Origin: Mytilus californianus
Lineage: Eukaryota > Mollusca > Bivalvia > Mytilida > Mytilidae
DNA: 64,000 nucleotides
Assembly (NCBI RefSeq): GCF_021869535.1
Contig: NW_026262581.1
Span: 113,922,771 to 113,986,770, forward strand
Direction of reading: 5' to 3'
Shown piece after piece: positions 45,811 through 57,928 of the stretch; positions within the stretch are counted from its first letter, which is position 1; each line of letters opens with the position of its first letter. The translations under genes and the position numbers were made by a program. The notes under the pieces are model-generated. The model ran no database searches. It was given only the letters and a program-made list of their open reading frames with translations, and was not told the origin of the DNA.

Positions 45811-46155
45811 ATGACAAAGATGAATACACATTTTTTTATAGAAGTAATTAGTGTCAACATGAAGCAGCAAGTACAGATATCATTCAAAGTAAAGATAAGC
45901 GATCAGAACAAAAAGGTAATACTGATGATTCTTGGGATTTGGCATTCCATTGAAAAGTACAAGAACACTAGAGTGTCTAGAGTGTCAAAAACAAAAGGAA
46001 AATGGAAGGACACACATATCATCTATAACATAAAAACAAAGGATGGTACTATTACACTTAACCACATAAAAAGAACAACAAACCCAGCCAAAAAAAATAA
46101 ACTTTTTCTGCGGAATAAGAGGTACCTCTCATTTGCAAGAGTTGTCTATCAATAG
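45811..46155 (+). other. Open frame of 114 codons, unrecognised
   Basis: It opens with ATG at 45811 and is very Lys/Asn/Ile-rich (for example TKGKWKDTHIIYNIKTKDGT). The opposite strand has an overlapping frame with SSCPICSVQDTC (46240-46058), so the coding strand is unclear. AT-rich DNA can give such frames by chance. Confidence 0.15.
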
Positions 46156-46310
46156 AACAGGTATCTTGCACTGAACAAATAGGACAAGAGCTACTTTGAA
46201 ATTTGAACAGCCTGGTGACCCCAGTTCCACTTAAAAACATGTTTTATTATCATATGATATTAAAGTAATTTTATCTGGAGATGTGAAATATAAGTTTTGA
46301 GGACATTGTT

Positions 46311-46650
46311 TTAGCAGAAAAACAAATATTTGCCTTCATAAGTGTTTACAAGATTCTTTCTATAAAGAGGATATAACTCTGCAAATGGGAGATTAATCCT
46401 ATAAACTGCACGTAGGGAATTCATATATTCTTTGTGGTACCTGGTTAAGGTACATTTTGATAAATTGAGAATGACATTTATGATAAATGGAGGTCTCCCG
46501 TCATATGTGGAACAAAAAATCCATAAACGTCGAAAAGTCTTACTAATATTTATATAAAGAACTTCCAATTGGTGCCCTGAATCTTTGTATTGTTTTTTTA
46601 AAGATATTTGAAATGACTTAGAATCCAGGTTGCCCTTAATTATTATTAAT
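46311..46650 (-). other. Open frame of about 115 codons, unrecognised, coding-like
   Basis: The minus-strand frame is open from about 46650 to a stop at 46311 and reads KGNLDSKSFQISLKKQY, FRRLWIFCSTYDGRPPF and RYHKEYMNSLRAVYRINLPF. The composition is more protein-like than the surroundings. No start is convincing and I know no family. It may be a relic exon of a transposon protein. Confidence 0.2.
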
Positions 46651-46936
46651 TTGTTTTTGCATCAAGTTTAAACAATTGTTTCCAGTAACTATGATCATCA
46701 GTCAACAGTTCAGTGCACTCTGTTAATACAATAAAATCTGAATAACCAGAAACCTCTGAAATCAATCATACCATGAAACCCTTTCACAGCTGTGTATATG
46801 CATAAAATGAACCTGTGTAAACTGAACAAGATTTTGATTCAAAAGAGACTTAGTTTACCTATACTTCACTGTTATAGAAAGAACACTGCAGCAAAACAGG
46901 TAAATACTTTTTTTACGACCAGTCACCTTTGGCTAT
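46651..46936. other. Non-coding stretch
   Basis: Nothing recognised. Confidence 0.35.
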
Positions 46937-47918
46937 ATATGTAGATCTCGGAGGTGCAATGGGGACGTTGAAGTGCGATTGTTACGCTGACGTGCGATGG
47001 TCGGCTCCGAAATCGATGGTCCTTTCTCTGAAGTGCGATGATTTGGCATGACGTTTGAATATTGTGACGTTTTCAAATACAACGTAACTTTAAATTCAAC
47101 ATAGATTCGCAGACAGGAGGATAATATTTTGTAGATGAAGGTTTCATGCGAACAAAGGAAAAACAAGAATGTGTCCATAGTACACGGATGCCCCACTCGC
47201 ACTATCATTTTCTATGTTCAGTGGACCGTGAAAGACCATATCAAAAGGAACATGTGTACTAAGTTTCAAGTTGATTGGACTTCAACTTCATCAAAAACTA
47301 CCTTGACCAAAAACTTTAACCTGAAGCGGGACAGACGGACGGACGAACGAACGAACGAACGAACGGACGAACGAACGGACAGACGAACGAACGGACGCAC
47401 AGACCGAAAAACATAATGTCCCTAGATCTATGCCATGACCAGAACAAGTTATATATGATAAAATGAGATGTACCCAGCTTAGTACTATAGACAGACACGC
47501 TGAACCCGTTTCTTTTATCGCACTTGCACACTCCATATAAAGACATGTCCTCCCACACGAATCCAGCATACTAGATCTGAGCCATCTAGTCTATTTTATT
47601 ATTCCATACTGCTGCATGCTAAGCGAAGAATTAATCATTAGTTTGACCTGACCAGAAATCAAAGTCGAACTCTTAAATGCGAGGCTAGCACGCTAATCAC
47701 TACATCACCACATTTAATAGGGTTCTTACTTCATACCATCGCATTTTAGCTAGTATACACCACCGCACTTCATCGTAACAGTTTGACCATTACACTTTAG
47801 CGTTGCTACCAATAAGTTAGCGTCACATTATCACCATCGCAATTCAGCGTTTTAACCAACGCAATTCAGCGTTACTACCACGGTTCAGAGTACCATCGCG
47901 CTTCAGAGTCCTACATAT
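46937..47918. mobile_element. Candidate DNA-transposon-like element with subterminal repeats
   Basis: The left end (atatgtagatctcggaggtg, then gaagtgcgattgttacgctg) and the reverse complement of the right end (atatgtaggactctgaagcg, then gtggtagtaacgctgaattg) are similar over ~60 bp, so the 982 bp block has terminal inverted repeats. The core word gaagtgcgatgg or its complement recurs many times near both ends. No transposase frame is present. A TA flanks each side if the element starts at tgtag. Another dispersed repeat (47130-47418) is nested in the middle. Confidence 0.55.
47130..47418 (+). repeat. Dispersed bivalve repeat ending in an ACGG/ACGA microsatellite
   Basis: acaagaatgtgtccatagta, gcactatcattttctatgtt, ctaagtttcaagttgattgg and accttgaccaaaaactttaa are words I recognise from bivalve intergenic repeats. 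The block ends with gcgggacagacggacggacg and a mixed ACGG/ACGA/CAGACG tetranucleotide tract to about 47402. The long FVRSFVRSFVR-like minus-strand frames here are microsatellite artefacts. Confidence 0.7.
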
Positions 47919-48387
47919 GAACAATATTTATTCAACACAGGCATCTTGTATAGTACAACACAGTTCAGAATCAAATGAGTCACTATGACCTACGTTTCAT
48001 GATTCAGTGATTTATGATTTTGTTATCAGTAAATTAAAATCAAACTAAATATTTTTTATATACATATGCACATTTAGGACTCTTCAATCTGTCGATACCT
48101 GTATCTTCGCATTGTACAAGTCATATTTTTCTCTGTCTGCTTATGACGTCTTTTCAATAAATGTTGGATGTGTACTGATTGATATTTTAGTCTTAAATGC
48201 ATGATTTTTTAATAGTTTTTATTGGCTTTGAACTAGCTGTTAGTTACTGCGAGTACTCTCAGATGTGTACTTAGTGTATTTTTTGTTGTTGGAATGTATA
48301 AATATCCTGCCACATCAGGTCTATGTTTGTGTCAGATGCTTTTCTGTTTTGTATCGATTTGATGAGTTAAGCCCTTTTCGACTGATT
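47919..48387. other. Non-coding stretch
   Basis: Nothing recognised. Confidence 0.35.
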
Positions 48388-48765
48388 TTTATAGTTTGTT
48401 CTTATACATGTTGTACTGTTACAGTACTGTACCAGTTTATGGGGAGGGTTTGGCGCCAACAAACTAGTTTAACCCCGCCACTTTATGTATGTGCCTATTC
48501 TATGTCAGGGGCATGTAATTTAGTGGTTGTCGTCTGTTGCTGTATATTATATTTGTTTTTTGTTCATTGTTTTGTACATAAATCAGGCCGTTATTTTTCT
48601 CGTTTGAATTGTTTTTCATTTCGTGTCCTTTATAGCTGACTATGCAATATAGTTTTTTTTCATTGTTGAAGGCCGTACGGTGACCTTTAGTTGTAAACTT
48701 CTATATCATTTGGTCTATTTTGGAGAGTTATCTCATTGGCAATCATACCACATCTTCCTTTGTAA
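48388..48765 (-). repeat. Dispersed mussel repeat (gatgtggtatgattgcc family), reverse copy
   Basis: It includes atttttatagtttgttctta, gtttaaccccgccacttta, cattgttgaaggccgtacgg and ctcattggcaatcataccac. It is nearly full length relative to 796-1168. Confidence 0.8.
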
Positions 48766-48820
48766 TAAATCACCTTTGGTTTGAAGATATCTATTGTCCC
48801 TCCCTTGTCGATGTCACTAC

Positions 48821-48912
48821 TAGAAAGTAGCACCAACGGTCGTTTCTAAGGGCTTGCTGTCCTTGCAGTCGGAAAGCAATCCCTTAGAAACGACCGTTGT
48901 TGCTACTTTCTA
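48821..48912. repeat. 32 bp inverted repeat with one mismatch
   Basis: The left arm 48821-48852 (tagaaagtagcaccaacggt then cgtttctaaggg) pairs with the right arm 48881-48912. The only mismatch is c/a at the 13th base. The 28-base loop itself contains ttgc/gcaa. A few further bases (tgtca) pair outside after a small bulge. It may be the core of a short inverted-repeat transposon. Confidence 0.9.
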
Positions 48913-50417
48913 ATGACAACAATGGGATTGATATTAAAGCCCGCCATTCTGAAATTGCGTTAATTTCGCGGAAAAATTAAACTGGCGGCAATTTGGAAAA
49001 TTTTTTGTTTTCTGTTTCTTACTTGCCGTTGGAGTCAGAACTGATGTCTTTCTATCTTTTAAGCATGTGTCTCATTATTAAAGAAAATAATATCCAAATT
49101 GGCCGTCCTTTTACACATACATTAAAAAATATGCGAAATTGTCTCTTAGTTTTTTCTTCTGTTTTCACAGATAAACTAAGATAATATATAATCTACAGAG
49201 TTAATAAAAATTAATACGTATCTCAAAGTTAAAAAAATATTTCAAGTCTAACGTTCTGTCACCCCTTATGAAACCCCGTTTGTACTAAATTCCGAAAGAA
49301 AGACATATTTTGACAGTGTAGTTTTTTTTGTCTTACGTATCGATGTCAACATGCATTTGAACAGAATGTACACACATTTAGAGTTTGTTTGAAGAAGCAA
49401 TGGCGAGTTCATCTGTGAATTTGACTGGGTTAATTATTCTCTTTAAGTGAAATGTTTGACGTTAACTAAAACAACAAGGTAAGGAAATTTTATACTGTTT
49501 GTGCACAACCTAGATTCAAGATGACTGTAAAAAATCATTCATTGTTAATATTTTAATTTTTTTTAGATGAAGGACTCCTGCAAAAGTAAATGCAAATATT
49601 ACATTTACAACATAAAAATCCTTTGAACTAAAAGCAATTTTTATCAGACTTGCATTTTAATCACTCTTATTCAAAGCATTTTCATAATTACATGAAGTGT
49701 GACTAATTGGAATTAAAAAAAAAAAACCTTAGCAATAAAAAAAATGCACTGAAATAGGCCTAGCTATTTTTTTAAAATAGAAGAAGAAAAATATGAGATC
49801 GAATCTTTCTCGTTATAATGTATTCGCAAGTTCATGATTAACCATCTAAATTATTATACATTAGCGTAGGCTTTTTTTTTTTTAATTTGGAGAGTCCATT
49901 CAGTAAAACCTGTAGGCTGTATGGAATGTGACAAAATTAATTGCTATATTAAGTTTAATTATTACACATACACATATTTCAAACCAATTTCCTTTTATTC
50001 AAAATTATGAAGAATTTACATTGAGAATACTTTGATTATTATTTCTTTTAAATATACATAAAAAAAGGTATCAGTATAACAAGGGAATTCAACATTTTAA
50101 CCCCGTCTAGATCCAGTATTTATGCATATTTTGGTGGGCCCTGGCCTTTATGAAGCAGAAATTTATTTCTGTGTTGGCATTATTCGGTTATAGCAGTTAA
50201 AACATATACCAAAATATTGAGTAACTCGTGGTATAATATATTATGGCCCAGAGTACTTGTAATTAAAGGCCTATTTCAGTCCTGGAGCTGTTTTAAAAAG
50301 GATAAATTTGTTTACCTTATTGTTTTACATATGTCTGTTGTATAAAATATATTTAGTAAAAAGATAATTAATTGATCAAAGTGTCAACAAAGGGACGTAA
50401 CTCGTAAATTACTATGA
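48913..50417. other. AT-rich non-coding stretch
   Basis: Several poly(A)/(T) runs (49710, 49870). No gene is recognised. Confidence 0.45.
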
Positions 50418-50418
50418 T

Positions 50419-50645
50419 TATCGGAACCACTTCGTCAGAAATTTCGACATATCGAAGTGGCTCATTTTCGTATAACAGATATTAAGTGGCACAAATTTGA
50501 CACAGGACAGTTCATAAAAAGCCTCGTCACATATTTTAAACTCAGCATATGTTCCCAAGAAATTAAGAAAGAAATTTCAAATTATGTGTTGAAAAAAATT
50601 GACGCGACGGGTGACGACCTGGGTTTTGAAGGCTTCCTATTCTAA
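50419..50645 (+). other. Open frame of about 75 codons, unrecognised, coding-like
   Basis: Open from a TGA near 50416 to TAA at 50643-50645, with LRQKFRHIEVAHFRITDIKW, FDTGQFIKSLVTYFKLS and KKIDATGDDLGFEGFLF. It has no ATG, so it could be a relic or last exon. Its 5' part overlaps the 8 bp stem ccacttcg/cgaagtgg (50427-50460). I recognise no family. Confidence 0.2.
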
Positions 50646-52035
50646 TTCAGTACGTTTAATCAAAACAATTTGTATGTTAGAACTTCTAGGAAGTATACGC
50701 AGTTGGCATTTATAACGTACAGCATGCTTTGATTTCATTTAATATGACCTTTTAGAGGGAACAGACTCGTTTAGTTCAAGAAAAAATGACAAAAAAAAAA
50801 TGCCAAAATATGGTAGTCACATGTCTTCCATTGTTGTCTTTAGAAATGTGGTCAAACCGAGGTCAGCTTTCCGACTGTTGTTATCAACGTCCTGAAAATG
50901 ACACGAACGGCATATTTTTTCAATGATATCTGTTTTCACCTTAATCATAATTTTCGTAGATTCTGCCTCTTCAAGTGGTCGCTGTATTTTCTAGACAGTT
51001 TTCAATTTAAAATTTGAATTACATTTAAGTACTTCAATCTATTAAATTATAAAAGGAAGATTTATTTCATTTTCATGAAATTAGATGATAACAGTTCATG
51101 TCAACATTCTACTTCTTAGTTTATTTAAATATCAGTCGATGAAATACATCGAATTATTCTGTCGCTGATACGTATTTGGTTCAGTAATATTAAAAAAATA
51201 TCTGTATAGAATTTGCTTCAAGGGAGTGAAGTGTACTTTAAAAAAAAAACCTAATTTCATGCATTTAACTTTTAATGCATACTGCTGTACTTTAACAACA
51301 CGCTTGCTCAATATAATGAGATAATAAGACATTGGTTGAACGAATTGGAATAATTCACGACCTGTATAATAACTATATATTTCAAGGATAGTAGAGTAGT
51401 GATTACCAAAGTGCACTATCCGTTAGTTCAAAATTGTAACTGATATTAGATTTCCTATGAATGAACAAAATCATATTAACGGCTTTAAAAAAATATAATT
51501 GATATTGTGACAATGCTGTTCTTCTCCTCGAGGTTATCATAACATATTTTAATCAGTGATCATTATTGGCGTTAAATAAAACTCCCAAAAGAACAAATTG
51601 TAACAACATCTTTGCTGTTTATTAAGAAACGGAAGTCAGAAGGGTTGATTTTGTCTAGACAAATAGGAGTGCATTTGGACTGTTAAAATAACTCAATTCC
51701 ACACGGCAATATTTATGAGTTTGTTTATTCAATGTATTAATTTTTTATATAAATTATGGATTAGTATATTGGTAACATGTGTTGGTACTCAAAGATAAAT
51801 ATGGAATCTTAATAATGAAACAATGTGCATTAAAAATGAAATAAGCAGTGATCTTACCTTACACTCAGATGTGTTTTAGTCCACTGCTTTGTCCTTTAAA
51901 TGCATTAAAACATAAATAAATGACACAATATCGTTTCCATTAGTTTTATGTTTTAAGCTAAATGTTCATATTATAACATTCAAATTTTACATTACTAGAA
52001 AACAAAATATATGGGTCAAGTGAAATACCATTGTA
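50646..52035. other. AT-rich non-coding stretch
   Basis: Nothing recognised. Confidence 0.45.
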
Positions 52036-52215
52036 AAAAGTGAAATAACAAAGGTCTCGAACTCGAAGGAAAATTCAAAACGGAAAGTCCTTTATCAAAT
52101 GGCAAAATCAAAAGCTCAAACACATCAAACGAATGGAAAACAACTGTCATATTCCTGACTTGATACAGGCGATTCCTTATGTAGAAAATGGTGGATTAAG
52201 CCTGGTTTTATAGCT
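52036..52215 (-). repeat. Retroelement 3' end, minus strand
   Basis: Reverse complement of the 3' end family: tggcaaaatcaaaagctcaa, acacatcaaacgaatggaaa, tgtcatattcctgacttg and gtagaaaatggtggattaa. Confidence 0.75.
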
Positions 52216-52314
52216 AATGGATGGTCTACTTATTTTATGATTCGTGTTGCTCAGTTATGAGTTTTGTGTGCAGTGTTTTGAACACTAGTGTTTGTCATTT
52301 CGTCGTTTTTCTTT

Positions 52315-52957
52315 TTCTTAATGGTATTGTTTGTTTTCTTCGACATAAGCTTTTGTATTGTCCCTTAGTATCATGTGTGTCTTTTGTTATACTCAATTTT
52401 AAATGACAGTCAATATCACTTATGAAGAAAATAAGTAAAGAACTGTCCTTCAAATATTCTGTAAAGATTATATTTACACTATTGCTATGAAATCATTTAG
52501 GAAAACTAGTAAAATTTTTATTTAGTTTCCTTTCTGTATTGTATCGTTCACATTATGGATATTGCACAAGAACCCATACAACAGTACACAAAACACAACA
52601 TAGAAAACCGAAAACTGAGCAACACGAACCCAACCAAAACCTTGGGGTGATCTCAGGTGCTCCGGAAGGGTAAGCAGATCCTGCTTCACATGTGGCACCC
52701 GTCGTGTTGCTCATGTAAGTACAAACCCGGTGATAAGTCTAATTCGGTAGGACACATTCGAGGAAAAGGGGACGGGATTGTAGTTACGACAATTGGACCA
52801 TGTGAAACAGATATTCCATAACGGTCAATCAACTCGTGATGGCGTCCATAAAATGTACGAAGGGATGATTTCAACTTGACCACTTGGAACTCTTGGTTTA
52901 ATAGCTTCCTTGTGAGCAGCAACCCTCTATCAAGTAGATCGTTATAGGAAATACAAG
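52315..52957. repeat. 643 bp direct duplication, copy 1
   Basis: It starts ttcttaatggtattgtttg and ends ttataggaaatacaag. It equals 53732-54374 with a constant offset of 1417 bp and about six substitutions. In copy 1 the sequence continues into cacaggaatatcg; in copy 2 it is cut by the Gypsy-2 LTR. Confidence 0.95.
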
Positions 52958-53012
52958 CACAGGAATATCGTATCAACTGGGAGAGATATACTCCGTATGT
53001 AGGTAGGAAGGC
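52686..53012 (-). pseudogene. Retroelement ORF fragment (YGVYLSQL type)
   Basis: The minus-strand frame reads TYGVYLSQLIRYSCACISYN, DRGLLLTRKLLNQEFQVVKL and FYGRHHELIDRYGISVS before a non-conserved tail ending at 52686. It is the same class as the 14.0-14.6 kb ORF but a different family. The catalytic region is absent, so it is a 5'-truncated relic. Sequence at 52230-52395 looks like the same family's 3' end in the opposite direction, so copies are stacked here. Confidence 0.65.
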
Positions 53013-53731
53013 AAGAATTCTTCAATAGCAGATTAACTCAAGTACAGTTAGCTCGATCTCATTAACTCTGAGCATTCTTAGTAGTTTTTGTTTAAATCAA
53101 GTAGGAACCAAACATCTGCTAAACGATTAATAACAGTTTGACATTCTATATCTATTTTAAAGTAAGTATTAATGATCTATATGCTATGAAAAGCTGTTAT
53201 TTTCTGAAAATACTCATTTTTGAAAACTTTTTGTGTGACTGCTTACCATACCATTCCAGAATATATATGAAACAAGTACATTTTTTCTTATTTTGGGGAT
53301 TTTGTTGAGGAAACACTATATATTAGAAAATATATTACAATGTTTTTTAATGAATCTACGCATACGATAAACACCGCATATGAGTGTAAAGTACAAAACA
53401 AGACCAAACTTGGATCACTAGGACAAGTCAGTAAGGATAATCTAAACATGTAAGCATACTTTTGTTCCGGGGGTATTTTTCCTGCATACTGATACTTCTT
53501 ATCGCTATGTAATTCAATCCGGAAACAGTTACTGTTTGATTGATTGGTGTTTGTTTAACGTACAGTAGCAAACTATTCAATCATGTTAAGGACAAGAACA
53601 AATTAATTCGACCAGGATTAAAGGAGGAAAATGTGGACTGCAACTTGAAAATGAGGGTTTATTGGATTGCAACATAAAGTTATCCCTGCAACAGGCCACC
53701 TTAGGACCCCTTCAAAAGGTTGTTACAAGGG
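52958..53731. other. Non-coding spacer between the duplication copies
   Basis: Apart from the start of the ORF relic (to 53012) nothing is recognised. Confidence 0.4.
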
Positions 53732-54374
53732 TTCTTAATGGTATTGTTTGTTTTCTTCGACATAAGCTTTTGTATTGTCCCTTAGTATCATGTGTGTCTT
53801 TTGTTATACTCAATTTTAAATGACAGTCAATATCACTTATGAAGAAAATAAGTAAAGAACTGTCCTTGAAATATTCTGTAAAGATTATATTTACACTATT
53901 GCTATGAAATCATTTAGGAAAACTAGTAAATTTTTTATTTAGTTTCCTTTCTGTATTGTATCGTTCACATTATGGGTATTGCACAAGAACCCATACAACA
54001 GTACACAAAACACAACATTGAAAACCGAAAACTGAGCAACACGAACCCAACCAAAACCTTGGGGTGATCTCAGGTGCTCCGGAAGGGTAAGCAGATCCTG
54101 CTTCACATGTGGCACCCGTCGTGTTGCTCATGTAAGTACAAACCCGGTGATAAGTCTAATTCGGTAGGACACATTCGAGGAAAAGGGGACGGGATTGTAG
54201 TTACGACAATTGGACCATGTGAAACAGATATTTCATAACGGTCAATCAACTCGTGATGGCGTCCATAAAATGTACGAAGGGATGATTTCAACTTGACCAC
54301 TTGGAACTCTTGGTTTAATAGCTTCCTTGTGAGCAGCAACCCTCTATCAAGTAGATTGTTATAGGAAATACAAG
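53732..54374. repeat. 643 bp direct duplication, copy 2 (cut by Gypsy-2)
   Basis: Second copy of 52315-52957. It stops exactly at the first base of the Gypsy-2 LTR, so the LTR element inserted into it. Confidence 0.95.
54103..54374 (-). pseudogene. Retroelement ORF fragment, duplicate
   Basis: Duplicate of the 52686 relic with LLLTRKLLNQEFQVVKLKSS and FYGRHHELIDRYEISVS. It is truncated upstream by the LTR insertion. One substitution changes Gly to Glu in DRYGIS. Confidence 0.65.
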
Positions 54375-55048
54375 TGTGATAGCCTCTTTATTTTGTGTAG
54401 ATTTAATTGTAAAATAAAGATGTATAATTATGTAAATGTTAAATAAAACTACAAAACATATTGTCTTTTCTAAATTTTGATTACATTGAAACGTTTCCAT
54501 ACATTATTGACGTATTGTTGAATATTCATTATTATTTGGATTTCAAGTAATCTGATTGGTTGGTTTGAAGTTTTAGCGCTAAGTAGTGAGTTTCTTTGTT
54601 TGAGTTAGAAGGGCTAATGGATTCGAAATGGACAGACGTTTATGTCCAGTAGCCATTGAAATAGTTTGAGAATTTATATTGAACAGTCAGAATTGTATTA
54701 AATGAGAGACTTGACATTTTAACGTGAGTTTTCCCTATTTACTTCTTTATTAATAATTCTAATATATTTTCATAGATTGAATGATTTTTGGTATGAATGG
54801 TTATTTTTCTCTATGATCCCGAAAAGTATTATTGCTACATAGAATGCATATATTATACACTTATTTTATTATATAAATTACTGGTAGTCATTCGTTAGAG
54901 TTATATGTAAATCAGTTTAGAAAGTACACACATTCCGATCGATACTTTGAGGTGTATTCGATAAGACTTTGTTATGAGTAGATTTTAAATACTACCGTGT
55001 ATTACTTGTGTAAATTATAGTCTGTACACGATAACTTTGTTGATTGAT

Positions 55049-55056
55049 TATAAATA
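55049..55056 (+). promoter_or_regulatory. Candidate TATA box in the Gypsy-2 LTR
   Basis: tataaata in the middle of the LTR; the same box lies at 63510 in the 3' LTR. Transcription would start about 30 bp downstream, which would define the U3/R border. Confidence 0.45.
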
Positions 55057-55733
55057 GAAAACATAAACAAAGTTGTACTAGATAGAGAACTACGTTTCTG
55101 TACATATTTAAAGTATTGTCCGAGATATGTTTTATTTTATACACAAGAACATTATTTATAATGTATGTTTAATAATTATTTCTATGTTTAAATACGGTTT
55201 CATCAAAATCCGTTATTTAACATTGTAATTTTGGTTTACAGAATTTGTAAGCTGTTGTATAGAAATTCACTGTATGATTTACCAGTATGAACGCTTGAAA
55301 TGGTTTGTGCCATAACAGTAACTACCTTGCTCCACAAGTTGGTAAGGATTAGTAATATGTTATTAGAATTATAATGTATGTTGTTTAAATAGGTTGAATT
55401 AACTACGAAGTATGTTAAACACATAGTTTTGGTATAGAGTTATTTCCCTTGTTTTAGGATGCTTTTAATATTCGCTTAATATATCAATGTTGTTAATCTG
55501 AACATTTTAATATTACATGAAAAGACATTAATACTATGATTTGATGATTGAACATAATATTTGTTCTCATTATGTTCATAACTTAATTGTATTTTTGAAG
55601 TGCAATGTTTTGTATAATACCATTAAATGTAATGAAAGAATATTATACTTATGATGTGTATTACAATAATATTGATCTGTAAAATTCTTATAAATTTATC
55701 ATTGTTATTACAGGGTGTTTTACGTTACTGATA

Positions 55734-55739
55734 AATAAA
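55734..55739 (+). terminator. Candidate polyadenylation signal in the Gypsy-2 LTR
   Basis: aataaa lies about 60 bp before the LTR end, within a run of ataaataaat. In the 3' LTR the equivalent position falls beyond the window. Confidence 0.45.
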
Positions 55740-55802
55740 TATCCTGAACCCTAGCAAAGCGACTTGAGTTTTATTTGAAGCCCAAAAGTCAGCTATTACA
55801 TT

Positions 55803-55818
55803 TGGCGCCCACGATTGG
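55803..55818 (+). other. Primer-binding site of Gypsy-2
   Basis: Two bases after the LTR the sequence reads TGGCGCCCACGATTGG. TGGCGCCC is a common tRNA 3'-end complement in retroelements (often tRNA-Lys). The rest of the match is not verified. Confidence 0.7.
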
Positions 55819-57928
55819 TTTGATGGCACAGATCACCACTTTGGAGCAATCTGATGATTTTACCTAAGATGTCAATAGTTACCACGTGTTACCGGAAGCA
55901 TGGTTTGTTGTGATCACATGAGATGCCCACCACGTGTTTATGTTTATCAACAAAAGACTACATGTGCCTGTTACCGGATGTTTATATTCTACACCGAAAG
56001 ACAACACTACAGTTCATTATATATGTTCCGGAAGTTACTTTAAATAGCAATCGAACTTTTTGATTTCCAATTTTGGAAATAGGACTTAGTTATTTTGTGA
56101 TTGTGATTTTGAAATTAATTTAATTTTGATATCATATTTATCAGAAATTAATACTTTGTGCATATATATTAGCAGTATAGAATTACATTGAAGGTAAATC
56201 ATTTATATATTATTCCTGTATTCATTTTAATGTTTTATTTCTGATTTAAACATTACAAACATTTAGTTAAATTTAGTTTACACATACACTAGTATACATA
56301 TACAGTACTTAGTATTTGTTGATAGCATACATTGATACTTTGATAGTCGATTACACGTACACATATTAGCATCACACTACAGTTGATACCTGATTTAACT
56401 TGCACATCCGTGCATACTTAGGTGCATCTGTACTTAGGTACATTCATACTGAGGTACATCCATACATGTTTACATTCATACTTAGATATTTGGTTGATAC
56501 ATACATGACTTAGTATCACTTAGTGTTATTACTTACCTAGTTGATTTAGTACAATACACAACTTATACTACGCACATAGAAGTTCATACTTGGAACTTAG
56601 TAGTTGTAGTTGTGCATTGATATAATAAATACACAGTTAGGATTTTCATTTTTATTTTTTGTATACAGAGATAGTATATGATATCTATGTTGGCTGACTC
56701 ACAAGTAGCCACGAGGTTATGAAACACAGAACCATGTCATATTATTGAATAATATGTGGTAATACTTAGATTTTGACATTGAATATGAGACATTGTATAT
56801 ACATATTTTTTAAACATACTTGGATATTGTTATACCTTGAGTAAAACATATAGGTTTGATTGTTCATGTTCATATGAGTACATACTGGTGATTATTTTGT
56901 AAATTGTTTGTATACATACAAAGAATGTGATATAATATTGGTGTAATATTGAAATATAGTTAAAATTTGTCATTATTTTTAAGTGATATCTATATTATTA
57001 TAATATCCCTTGACTGATTGAATATTTGAATAGAAGTGATTTATTTAATACTAATATACTTATACTGATTTTCCTTTGACATTATTTAGACCTTAGACTT
57101 ATACATTGATAGTTTAGTATCGTCGAGTGAGATATTTGTAGTTTGATTAATAGTTCTGTAGTTACACTACACTTGGTCTTTATTGTTTGTAGTTACACTT
57201 TGATCATTTGAGATTTGAGGGACTATTGTTCATACTGTGTATTGTGTTAGATTGGTACAGTTTGGAAGTTAGTTTGTTCAATATGAATTGAGCATACTAG
57301 GATTGTACTTTGTTGAGACTTGAAGTATCTTAGAACTTGCAAACCTTTGATTTTTTTTGGAAACTGAACTTGACTTTAGTCAATAAATTGACTTATTGAC
57401 ATATTTTGTTGAGATATAGTACATACATTTAATTGATTGTGATTTATACATGTGATTATTGTGATTGTTTAAACATATATACATAGTTACACTTGCATAT
57501 TTTGTGTTTATTGAGTTGAGTTTGCAAACTTAAAAGTTTTGTAATTCTCACATCCAAGTTTAGGTACATGAGGTAAGTGTATACTTTTAGATACCTTTCA
57601 ATAAAATTTTCTTTTTCAGATTTCATTAATCATTATTTTCACATATTATATTTACATTTCTTATTGATATATTGATTAATTCCTTTGATTATTTTCATAT
57701 AATTACTTTTGAATTTGAGGTTTTTACTTTAATTACTTGAATATAGTTTCAGATTTATTTAATTTAGTCATACTTGATTGATTTATTCTTTTCACTTTAC
57801 ACTGATTCTTATTATCGTTTGCATTTCACAGATTTATATCTGATTATTTAAATACTTTATTTGAATTCTAAAAAGTTCTGAATAGAACATTAAATTTATT
57901 ACAGATTATTTCATTTTCATTCAGACTT
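55819..57928 (+). other. Long leader of Gypsy-2 without a capsid gene
   Basis: About 2.1 kb, T-rich on the plus strand, with no open frame of 60 or more codons. Around 56395-56470 a short unit like cttaggtacatccatac is repeated in degenerate form. A possible 3' splice site (tcattttcattcag, ending at 57924) lies just before the ORF. In most such elements this is where gag matrix and capsid would lie. Confidence 0.7.

Larger units (their letters stand above)
54375..55800 (+). repeat. 5' LTR of Gypsy-2 (1426 bp)
   Basis: It starts TGTGATAGC and ends GCTATTACA, imperfect inverted ends. It is long for the type and contains only short AT-rich frames. The left flanking bases are acaag. Confidence 0.95.

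Noticed and set aside
47291-47569. Minus-strand frames rich in FVRSFVRSFVR
   Set aside because: They translate an ACGA/ACGG tetranucleotide tract; repetitive DNA keeps frames open without coding.
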